From: Synechococcus sp. WH 8101
Lineage (GTDB): Bacteria; Cyanobacteriota; Cyanobacteriia; PCC-6307; Cyanobiaceae
Length of the DNA: 64,000 nucleotides
Reading direction: 5' to 3'
Assembly: GCF_004209775.1 (NCBI RefSeq)
Contig: NZ_CP035914.1
Span: 930,001 to 994,000, forward strand
Shown: piece after piece, positions 33,680 through 40,705 of the stretch
Position numbering within the stretch: position 1 is the first letter of the stretch
Layout: the number at the start of each line of letters is the position of its first letter
Position numbers and translations under genes: made by a program
The notes under the pieces: generated by a model
The model's database searches: none
What the model saw: the letters and a program-made list of their open reading frames with translations, nothing else
What the model was told of the DNA's origin: nothing

Positions 33680-33946
33680 GCAGAGCTAAGTGTTTGTGGA
33701 TCAGCCCTATTGCTCGCCAGGTTCAACACGTGGCGATGCCTCGTCACCGGAATAACAGCAGTTCGTCGACCAGGCTCATCACACCCATGGGCCGCAGCCC
33801 GGGGTGATGCAGTGCTGGTATCTGAACACAGGCGTCAATTCTGGCCGCTCTGACCTGCCCACAAGACCGAGCGATAAACCCGGATCAATCTCTCGCCGTT
33901 GATCTCCTGGAAGAGCAACAAGAGCCATGCAAGCATGCCGCCAGAA
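33680..33946. other. Gap with no recognised feature
   Basis: 267 bp between repeat copy 1 and the end of the VKOR gene. I see no open frame with coding character and no strong hairpin. Confidence 0.5.
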
Positions 33947-34876
33947 TCAGAACGCCGGTGGACCCTGATAGTCACTGAGACTGGCGAGCTGCTCCAGAGG
34001 TTTGACGCCGGAGTCGATCACACCATTGATCTCCCAGCTCGGATAGCCCTCAATCCCTTTCTCCTTGCACAGAGCAGCCTGGTTGTTTCGGCCATCTGGT
34101 GCACATTCAATGATTGTTAGTTCAGTGACCGCTGCCTGGCCAAAAAGCTCTTTCTGGTCGTGGCAATGGGGGCACCAATAAGCCGTATACAGCTTGGCGC
34201 CGATCCCGGTGAGGTGCTTCGCCAACGCCACCTTGGCGGGCGTGCTCTCATTCCGGACCGGCGGCGGGACACCGGGGCCACCCTCGACAACAGGTTGATC
34301 AGCCAGCGAGGCCCAGCCCAGACCGATCAGAAACACCAGAACACCGGTGATCGCCACCCGAAAGATCAATGTCCCGCGGTCTTCTCCACGGTTGAGCACC
34401 ACGCTGAGCAGGAACAACGCGCCACAGAGTGCGGCGGACAGCACACAGAACGCACAGATCGCCTTGATGGTGAACAGCATCAAACCCACGAGCACCAGGC
34501 TGAAACCAGCCATGGCCGTGCACAGAAGCAGCAGAAGCTGTTGACTCCATTCATTCAGGTTCCGGCCACCTTGATGCCCGTGCACCAGCGGGGCGAGTGC
34601 CAGAACCAGTGCCAATCCGTAGGCCAGTGCTCCGTAGAGGGAGAGGGGCTGGCCGAACAGCGTGCCCCAGGCACTGCCGAGCACCTTGTCGCAGCCATCG
34701 CTGCCGCCAGGGCAGGTGAGGCTGCCGATCAGACCCCAGCGTTTGAGGGTGATCGAGGCGGTGTCGAGCAGGCCGATCGTGGCCAAAACACCCATCGCCA
34801 CCCGCAGCCAGGGGCCACGCGTTGGGGAGCTGGGCTGCTTCTGCCGCAGCCTCTCACTGAGCAAAGAACTGGTCAC
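33947..34876 (-). CDS. VKOR-thioredoxin fusion (disulfide-forming enzyme)
   Basis: A 309-residue protein. The N-terminal vitamin K epoxide reductase domain has four to five helices, loop cysteines in SLTCPGGSDGCDKVLGSAWG and the active site AICAFCVLSA. A linker leads to a thioredoxin-like domain with YWCPHCHDQKELFG and EGYPSWEING (cis-Pro loop). Cyanobacterial homologues re-oxidise periplasmic or lumenal thiols with quinone as acceptor. I start at GTG 34876 because a MerR-type promoter lies at 34901-34931; the longer TTG frame begins inside it. Placed beside a metal ATPase, it may repair disulfides damaged by soft metals. Confidence 0.88.
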   Translation of the reverse strand: MTSSLLSERLRQKQPSSPTRGPWLRVAMGVLATIGLLDTASITLKRWGLIGSLTCPGGSDGCDKVLGSAWGTLFGQPLSLYGALAYGLALVLALAPLVHGHQGGRNLNEWSQQLLLLLCTAMAGFSLVLVGLMLFTIKAICAFCVLSAALCGALFLLSVVLNRGEDRGTLIFRVAITGVLVFLIGLGWASLADQPVVEGGPGVPPPVRNESTPAKVALAKHLTGIGAKLYTAYWCPHCHDQKELFGQAAVTELTIIECAPDGRNNQAALCKEKGIEGYPSWEINGVIDSGVKPLEQLASLSDYQGPPAF

Positions 34877-34900
34877 GACAGCGTTGGGTGTGGCTGCCTC

Positions 34901-34931
34901 AGCAAAAACCCTCAAGCAGCTAGAGGGTCAA
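34901..34931 (-). promoter_or_regulatory. MerR-type operator/promoter in the VKOR/ATPase spacer
   Basis: Operator half-sites ACCCTC (34908-34913) and GAGGGT (34923-34928) resemble CadR/PbrR operators. On the minus strand TTGACC (34931-34926) and TTTGCT (34906-34901) give -35 and -10 boxes with a 19-bp spacer, the long spacing typical of MerR promoters. It points toward the VKOR gene. Confidence 0.65.
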
Positions 34932-35004
34932 GATGCTCTGCCCTGGGGCGAACCAACGGGCGCCTCCGGCGGTTTCGCTTGACCCTGCAGCAACTCCAGG
35001 GTTG

Positions 35005-37254
35005 ATGCTGCAACTGAACGCCTCCTGCAGCCCGATGGTTCACGACCGCGACCACGGTCACCACGACTGCTGCGGCACTGACCATCGGGCTGCGCAACCA
35101 GCTGATGGCTGCATCAGCTCCGCCTCGGCGACTTGTCCGCCACGGGCAGGCGCCGGAGAGGTGCTCTGGCGCATCAACGCCATGGACTGCGCCGCAGAAG
35201 AGAACGAAATCCGCCAGGCGTTGGCGGGTGTGACCGGCATCGCTGATCTGCGCTTCCAGCTGGCTTCCCGCACGCTGGCGATCCGGGCCAAGCCGGCCGC
35301 TCTGAGCACGGCCGAAACGATCCTGCGTCGGCTCGGGTATCCGCCGCAGGTGCTGGAGTCAGGAAGCCCCGCTGCTCCGGTGACCGGCTCAGTGCCCTGG
35401 ACACGCCTGATCGCCGCACTGATGCTGGCGGCGGCGGCTGAGGGGATCCATGCGCTGTTGCCTCAGTCCTGGCTGCACGAGGCTCTGGAGATCGCCCTGG
35501 CACTGGGAGCCATTCCCCTGGCTGGGCTGCCGGTGTACACCAAGGGCCTGGCGGCCCTGCGCCTGGGGCGGCTCAACATCAACGCCCTGATGACGGTGGC
35601 TGTCACGGGGGCCTTCCTGATCGGCCACTGGCCTGAGGCCGCCATGGTGATGGCGCTGTATGCCATCGCCGAGGCCCTGGAGGCCCAGGCCGCTGATCGG
35701 GCCAGAGCGGCGATCAGCCGGCTGATGGAGCTGGCACCGGAGCAGGCGCGGATCAAGCAGGACTCAGGCGAATGGGCCTTGGTTGGCGTTGCCGCGGTGG
35801 TCATCAACCAGCTGGTGCGGGTGGAGCCAGGCGAGCGCATTCCTCTCGATGGCGTTGTGGCCACTGGAAACAGCGCCGTCAATCAGGCGCCGGTCACCGG
35901 CGAGAGCCTGCCGGTTGAAAAGGGAGCGGGTGATCAGGTCTTTGCGGGCACGGTCAACACCCACGGCAGCCTTGTGATCACGGTCACCGCGCCTGCTTCA
36001 AAGAGCACCCTGGCGCGCATCATCCATGCGGTGGAGGAAGCCCAGGCATCGCGGGCCCCGATCCAGCGCTTTGTGGATCGCTTCGCAGCGCGCTACACCC
36101 CGGCGGTGTTTGTGCTGGCGCTCGCGCTGGCGTTGCTCTCCCCGCCACTGCTCGGTCTCACACCGATCGATGCGGTGTATCGCGCATTGGTGCTGCTGGT
36201 GATCGCCTGCCCCTGCGCCCTGGTGATCGCCACGCCGGTCACCCTGGTGAGCGGGCTGACCGCCGCTGCTCGTCGCGGGATTGTGATCAAGGGCGGGCTC
36301 TATCTGGAGCAGGCGCGTCAGCTGCGCACACTGGCCTTCGACAAGACAGGCACGCTCACCACCGGCCGGCCAACGCTGGAGGCTTTTCAGGTGATCGATG
36401 GACGCGTGCCGATCACGCTGCAACAGCAATGGGCGGCGTCGTTGGCTTCGCGCTCTGACCACCCGATCAGCCGCGCCATTGCAGCCGCCCTCAATGACGA
36501 GCGGCTGGCGGTGGAGGCGCTGAAGGCCTTGGGAGGACGGGGCGTCAGCGGAGAGATTGATGGCCAGACACTGCGTCTCGCCAACCACCGCTGGGTCCAC
36601 GAACTGGGGCTCTGCACCCCGGATCTGGAACAGGCGATGTCGGCCCATGAACAGCGGGGCCGCAGCGTCAGCCTGTTGACGGATGCCCATGGCGTTCTGG
36701 CTCTGATCGCTGTGGCGGATCAACCCAGGGCCACGGCAGCAGCCGCCATCACTGGCCTCAGACAGCTGGGGCTGACCCCGGTGATGCTCAGCGGCGACAA
36801 CGCGCGCACCGCCGGCGTGATTGCTGATCGGCTGGGGATCGAGCAGGTTCGCAGTGAGCTGTTGCCTGAGCAGAAGCTGGCAGCAATCGCGCAACTGCAG
36901 GCGCAGGCACCCACCGGCATGGTGGGCGACGGCATCAACGACGCCCCCGCCCTGGCCGGTGCCGCGATCGGAGTGGCGATGGGCGCCGCCGGCAGTGATA
37001 CCGCCATGGAGGCCGCCGATGTGGTGGTGATGGACGACGATCCGCAGCGCCTCGTGGAGCTGATCCGGCTGTCGCGCTGCACCTGGGCCGTGCTCTGGCA
37101 GAACATCGCCCTGGCACTGGGAATCAAGGGCGCCTTCCTGGTGCTCACCCTGCTGGGAACCGCCACCATGTGGCAGGCCGTGTTCGCCGACATGGGCACC
37201 AGCTTGCTCGTCATCGCCAATGGCCTGAGGCTGCGGCGTCAGCAATGGGCCTGA
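35005..37254 (+). CDS. P1B-type heavy-metal ATPase (Zn/Cd/Pb-type)
   Basis: A 749-residue pump. The His/Cys-rich N-terminus (DRDHGHHDCCGTDH) probably binds metal; a degenerate HMA domain follows, with RINAMDCAAEENEIRQAL. The core has PVTGESLPVEKGAGD, the membrane motif VIACPCALVIATPVT, phosphorylation site AFDKTGTLTTGRPTL, SRSDHPISRA (HP motif) and GMVGDGINDAPALAGA. The last helices carry LGIKGAFLVL and FADMGTSLLVIANGL, the Lys and Asp of the P1B-2 class. It exports Zn2+, Cd2+ or Pb2+. ATG 35005 is preferred; ATG 34933 also lies in frame. Confidence 0.92.
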   Translation: MLQLNASCSPMVHDRDHGHHDCCGTDHRAAQPADGCISSASATCPPRAGAGEVLWRINAMDCAAEENEIRQALAGVTGIADLRFQLASRTLAIRAKPAALSTAETILRRLGYPPQVLESGSPAAPVTGSVPWTRLIAALMLAAAAEGIHALLPQSWLHEALEIALALGAIPLAGLPVYTKGLAALRLGRLNINALMTVAVTGAFLIGHWPEAAMVMALYAIAEALEAQAADRARAAISRLMELAPEQARIKQDSGEWALVGVAAVVINQLVRVEPGERIPLDGVVATGNSAVNQAPVTGESLPVEKGAGDQVFAGTVNTHGSLVITVTAPASKSTLARIIHAVEEAQASRAPIQRFVDRFAARYTPAVFVLALALALLSPPLLGLTPIDAVYRALVLLVIACPCALVIATPVTLVSGLTAAARRGIVIKGGLYLEQARQLRTLAFDKTGTLTTGRPTLEAFQVIDGRVPITLQQQWAASLASRSDHPISRAIAAALNDERLAVEALKALGGRGVSGEIDGQTLRLANHRWVHELGLCTPDLEQAMSAHEQRGRSVSLLTDAHGVLALIAVADQPRATAAAAITGLRQLGLTPVMLSGDNARTAGVIADRLGIEQVRSELLPEQKLAAIAQLQAQAPTGMVGDGINDAPALAGAAIGVAMGAAGSDTAMEAADVVVMDDDPQRLVELIRLSRCTWAVLWQNIALALGIKGAFLVLTLLGTATMWQAVFADMGTSLLVIANGLRLRRQQWA

Positions 37255-37325
37255 GTGAGCTGTTCAAGTGAGGGGGGTGCCTGCACCGCAGTCAGGTAAG
37301 GCCAGGGTGGAGTCGGGCTGACAGC

Positions 37326-37733
37326 TCAATGATCAGGTTGAGCTGCCTGCTCCAGACTCTGGAGAATGCCGCAGTCAGCGGCGGTAGCCGGGGCCGTGCA
37401 GCAGGAGCGCAACTGTTGCAGTTCTGCCTGCAGGTCCTGCAACTCGCGCAGGCGGTGGTCCACCTGCAGGAGCTTCTCGTCCAGCAGCCGGTTCACGGCA
37501 AGGCAGCTCTGGTTGGGATGGCTCCGAAGTGACAAGAGACGTCGGATCTCGTCGATGCCGATGTCGAGGCTGCGGCAGTGGCGGATGAAGCGCACCTGCT
37601 CCAGGTGATCCTCGGTGTAGAGGCGGTAATTGGCGCGACTGCGCCGGGGCGGGGTGAGCAGCTGTTCCTGTTCGTAAAAGCGCAGGGTTTCAACAGCAAC
37701 GCCGGTCGCACTGGCGAGCTCGCCGATTCGCAT
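37326..37733 (-). CDS. MerR family regulator, CadR/PbrR-like
   Basis: A 135-residue activator starting MRIGELASATGVAVETLRFY. The helix-turn-helix is followed by YRLYTEDHLEQVRFIRHCRS, then a long dimer helix. Candidate metal ligands are Cys in HPNQSCLAVN (CadR/PbrR position) and a C-terminal CC and CGIL, typical of Cd/Pb sensors. It is convergent with the ATPase. The operator-like site at 34908-34928 is the probable target. ATG 37733 is chosen over GTG 37745. Confidence 0.9.
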   Translation of the reverse strand: MRIGELASATGVAVETLRFYEQEQLLTPPRRSRANYRLYTEDHLEQVRFIRHCRSLDIGIDEIRRLLSLRSHPNQSCLAVNRLLDEKLLQVDHRLRELQDLQAELQQLRSCCTAPATAADCGILQSLEQAAQPDH

Positions 37734-37800
37734 CACCGCATCCACCGATGGCTGATCAGGCTAGAAGCAGTGGGTGGTACGTGATCGGGTTCACCAGGGC

Positions 37801-37816
37801 TGCCACGCGCGTGGCA
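37801..37816. promoter_or_regulatory. 16-bp perfect palindrome upstream of the MerR gene
   Basis: TGCCACGCGCGTGGCA, about 70 bp upstream of the MerR start and about 80 bp before repeat copy 2. It may be an operator or the stem of a small hairpin. Confidence 0.4.
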
Positions 37817-37893
37817 CGGATGCGCTGCGGCTCCTGGCAGAGGTCCGTTCAGTTCAGAGTGGACCCGATGCGTCGGCAAACAATCCACATTGA

Positions 37894-38302
37894 TCCCGCT
37901 CAGCGCCAGAGGCAATGCGTCTAAATCCCGATTGCCCAGCGCCATGGGCGGCGCGATTCTGTGTCCATCAACCAAGGAGGCGCCCGCATGGACGACACGC
38001 CACCCCGCTACCAGCCAGAAGCACGCTGACTGCAGGCCCCTGCTCCAACAGTCTTCACCCAACCGTGGGCGGGTCGTTCAGCCGGGCATGAGGAGGAATG
38101 GTATCAACAGCCGCCTCAACCTGTGCGCCTGACTGATCGACACTCCGTTTGCACCGCCATAGGTGCCCCAGGAGATCAAACAGCCCGCACCTGGAACGTT
38201 CGGCCCCAGGCGCCAACGCCAGCAGCTTCGATCCAGACCAAACGCTTCATTTGACGTGAATAGCCAATGACCCTCGGGCTTTGCTCGGGGGTTTTTGATT
38301 GA
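37894..38302 (+). repeat. Structured repeat element, copy 2
   Basis: A 409-bp element, the longest copy. Its first 184 bp match copy 1; its middle (CAGCCGGGCATGA and onward) matches copy 3; its 3' part matches both. The terminator stem is CCCTCGGGC/GCTCGGGGG followed by TTTTTGATTGA. Compared with copy 1 both arms differ but still pair. It lies between the MerR gene and the RND operon. Confidence 0.87.
37988..38029 (+). CDS. Mini-ORF in repeat copy 2 (MDDTPPRYQPEAR)
   Basis: Thirteen codons ending TGA, behind the same AAGGAGG and 7-base spacer. Relative to copy 1, TAA becomes GAA, extending the peptide by Glu-Ala-Arg. The ten shared codons are identical. Confidence 0.4.
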   Translation: MDDTPPRYQPEAR

Positions 38303-38424
38303 CCCTGGCCTGATCTCTCAAGACCTTCCCGCATCACCATTCAGTGATTCAGGCAGGCTTGGTTTCATATCAACCGATCATACAGTCGTCGCCAATCACC
38401 ACTTCAGGAACCAGAGGAGCGTGT
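38303..38424. other. Gap with no recognised feature
   Basis: 122 bp between repeat copy 2 and the end of the His-rich permease gene. No coding signal or terminator is evident on the minus strand, where the RND operon should end. Confidence 0.4.
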
Positions 38425-39516
38425 TCACTGGTGTCTGTGACGGTGGTGCGCGTCGCTCACATGGGGATGCTTGTGCTCAAGCTCCTCGTGCTCATGTTCA
38501 TGGGCATGCCAATAGGGCCGATCGCCTGGATAAGCCAGTTGAGCGTCGGAAGGATGGGCGTGGTTGTGATGGGGATCTGGGTCGCTCGGGTCATGGCGGT
38601 GGCGATGGTGATGGCGCTGCGCCGCGTGGTGATGCCTGTGGCTGTGCTCGTCCCTGAGCAGTAGAACCACACCGGCGACCATCAGTCCTGCAGCCATCGC
38701 CAATGGCAGGGTGAGTGCATCACGCAACACCACCACAGAGAAGAGCGCTCCAACGAAGGGTGCCGTGGCAAAGATCACGGCTTCACGGGCAGCACCAAGG
38801 GCACGCAGTGCCAACAGATCCAGCCAGATCGAGAGGCCATAGCCCAGCGCTCCAATCAGCAGCACCAGAGCCATCTGGGCAGGCGATGGAAAGCGCTCCT
38901 CCAGAGCCCACGCAAGCGCAAGCATCGGCAGGGCGGCTCCGATCGCTTTGAAGCTGGCGATCTGCAATGGGTCCCGGAGCGACAGCCGCTGGCTGATGTT
39001 GTTGTCGATGCCCCAGGCCAGGGTGGCCAGAGCGATCAACGCCGTGCCTGGCCAGGTGCTTCCTGCCAGCGATCCGCCTGAGAGCAGGGCGGCGCCGGCG
39101 AGGGTGAGCGCAGCGGCAAGCAGGCCACGCCGACCCAGATGTTCCTTGCCGATCACTACGGCAATCAACAAGGTGAACACCGTTTCCAGATTGAGCAGGA
39201 GTGAACTGGAGGCGGCGGGCAACAGAGCCAGGCCATGCACCAGGGCCAGAGGGCCGATCACTCCGCCGAGCAGCGTCAACGCCACCAGAGCCTTCCAGTC
39301 GCTCGGTTGCACCGGGGCTTCCTGCGTCGCCGCTGGCTGCACCAAGCGCAGCGGCCAAAGCACCAGGGCCGCACCGCCATAGAGCAGCCCAGCCAGGCTG
39401 AGGGCCGAGCCTGCGTGCGTGAGCGTGCTGATCACAGGAGCACTGCAACCGAACAGCACGGCAGCGATCAGTCCGGCCCACTGGCCTCGCGCCTGCGGAT
39501 CAGCGTGCAGGCGCAT
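38425..39516 (-). CDS. EamA/DMT permease with long His-rich C-terminal tail
   Basis: A 363-residue protein with about ten membrane helices of the EamA type (AGLIAAVLFGCSAPVISTL at the start, GALGYGLSIWLDLLALRALG later). The last ~75 residues form a soluble tail with about 25 His in HxH, HHH and HEHEHEE runs. EamA proteins usually export metabolites. A His-rich tail suggests Ni, Co, Zn or Cu binding, as in NrsD-like nickel exporters of another family. ATG 39516 overlaps the adaptor gene by 17 bp, so it belongs to the RND operon. Confidence 0.82.
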   Translation of the reverse strand: MRLHADPQARGQWAGLIAAVLFGCSAPVISTLTHAGSALSLAGLLYGGAALVLWPLRLVQPAATQEAPVQPSDWKALVALTLLGGVIGPLALVHGLALLPAASSSLLLNLETVFTLLIAVVIGKEHLGRRGLLAAALTLAGAALLSGGSLAGSTWPGTALIALATLAWGIDNNISQRLSLRDPLQIASFKAIGAALPMLALAWALEERFPSPAQMALVLLIGALGYGLSIWLDLLALRALGAAREAVIFATAPFVGALFSVVVLRDALTLPLAMAAGLMVAGVVLLLRDEHSHRHHHAAQRHHHRHRHDPSDPDPHHNHAHPSDAQLAYPGDRPYWHAHEHEHEELEHKHPHVSDAHHRHRHQ

Positions 39517-40699
39517 CTCCCTGGAGCAACACAGCCGTGTTGCCACTGAGGATCTGCTCACCGCCCTGTAACCCCTGCACAATCTCCAATTGATCCGATC
39601 GGGCTGGCCCGAGTACCACCCGCACCGGCTCGGCGGAGCCGCGCTGATAGCGGTAGACCACCGGCTCACCGTTCAGCAGTTGCACCGCTTGACGGGGCAC
39701 GGTGAACTGCTGCTCGCTCGACGGCACCAGGGCAAAGGCCGTCACCGCTGTTCCGGTGGGGGGTAAAGCCCCTGCCACGGGCGTGGCGCGCACGATCATC
39801 ACGCGGTTGGCGCTGGCGGAATCCGGCGCCACGGCCACCACCCGGGCGCGCATTTCCTGGCTCCCTGCTTTCACGCGCAGCACCTGATCGCTCTTCAGGT
39901 TGGCGGCCAACAGAGGCGACACCATGAAGCGCAGTTCACGGCCCGAGGTATCGGTGATCTCCGCCAGATCACTACCGGCCGGCAACACCGATCCTGGGGT
40001 AGCATCCAGAGCGGCCACCGTGCCGGTGATCGGGCTGCGGATCTGAAGCACACCAGCGCTGGTGGGAGAACCGATGGCCCTGACCTTCGCCTGAGCTGAG
40101 CGGGCATCAGTGCGCGCCTTCACGCTGGCGATCCGCCGTGTTTCGAGCTCATGCCAGGCCAGGGCACCCTGGCGTGCCATCGGCAGGGCCCGCTGATACT
40201 GCTGCTCCAGCGATTGCGCTGTGGCGGCGGAGCCGTCGGCTTCTGCGCGGATGGCTGCCGCCTCCGGGCTACGCACCTCGGCCAGTACCGATCCGGCCTG
40301 CACCCTTTGTCCCGGGGCCACGAGCAAACGCATCACCTGGCCCGCCACCGGCATCCCCACCAGCGCGCGGGCACCCACATGGGCCTCCACGAATCCGGTG
40401 ATCGGCCGCTCGATGGTGGTGCTCAGTTCAGGCCGGATCAGCGTCAAGCCCGCCTGGCGGAGTTGCTGCTCCGTGAGGGGAATGGTTCGGTTTTCACCTG
40501 AAATCTGAGCCGAATCGGCTTGCGGCGTTGTGCTGTTCGGTGATCGGCTGTGGCGGCCCAGGCCGAAAGCGAGGAGCAATGCCACCACGAAAACGAAGGG
40601 CAAGGCCACAGCACGGTTGGCGATCCACCAGGCCTTCTGCGGGCTGGCATCCAGCTTCCCGGTGAACCGGGTGAGCGTTCTTGCGAGGGTGTTGGTCAT
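39500..40699 (-). CDS. RND efflux periplasmic adaptor (CusB/CzcB-like)
   Basis: A 399-residue membrane-fusion protein with one N-terminal helix (about 30-48). It shows a lipoyl-like hairpin: PVAGQVMRLLVAPGQRVQAG and IRSPITGTVAALDATPGSVL around a coiled-coil insert. The beta-barrel and proximal parts follow (FTVPRQAVQLLNGEPVVYR). It links the inner-membrane pump to an outer-membrane channel. No outer-membrane channel gene lies in the window. It follows the pump by 6 bp. Confidence 0.88.
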   Translation of the reverse strand: MTNTLARTLTRFTGKLDASPQKAWWIANRAVALPFVFVVALLLAFGLGRHSRSPNSTTPQADSAQISGENRTIPLTEQQLRQAGLTLIRPELSTTIERPITGFVEAHVGARALVGMPVAGQVMRLLVAPGQRVQAGSVLAEVRSPEAAAIRAEADGSAATAQSLEQQYQRALPMARQGALAWHELETRRIASVKARTDARSAQAKVRAIGSPTSAGVLQIRSPITGTVAALDATPGSVLPAGSDLAEITDTSGRELRFMVSPLLAANLKSDQVLRVKAGSQEMRARVVAVAPDSASANRVMIVRATPVAGALPPTGTAVTAFALVPSSEQQFTVPRQAVQLLNGEPVVYRYQRGSAEPVRVVLGPARSDQLEIVQGLQGGEQILSGNTAVLLQGDAPAR

Positions 40700-40705
40700 G
40701 GGGGA

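Noticed and set aside
33826-33865. Short similarity between 33826-33865 and 52066-52105 (CAGGCGTCAA and GCTCTGACCT)
   Set aside because: Only two 9-10 base matches with a gap between; it may be chance or a small gene remnant, too weak to call.
34877-34915. TTG start at 34915 for the VKOR gene
   Set aside because: It lies inside the MerR-type operator, upstream of the predicted transcription start. GTG 34876 fits better.
33299-38302. Repeats as a known riboswitch (glutamine, cobalamin, NiCo) or integron attC sites
   Set aside because: I looked for the conserved cores of these and did not see them. attC-like core sequences are absent and there is no integron-type recombinase. A covariance search would settle this.
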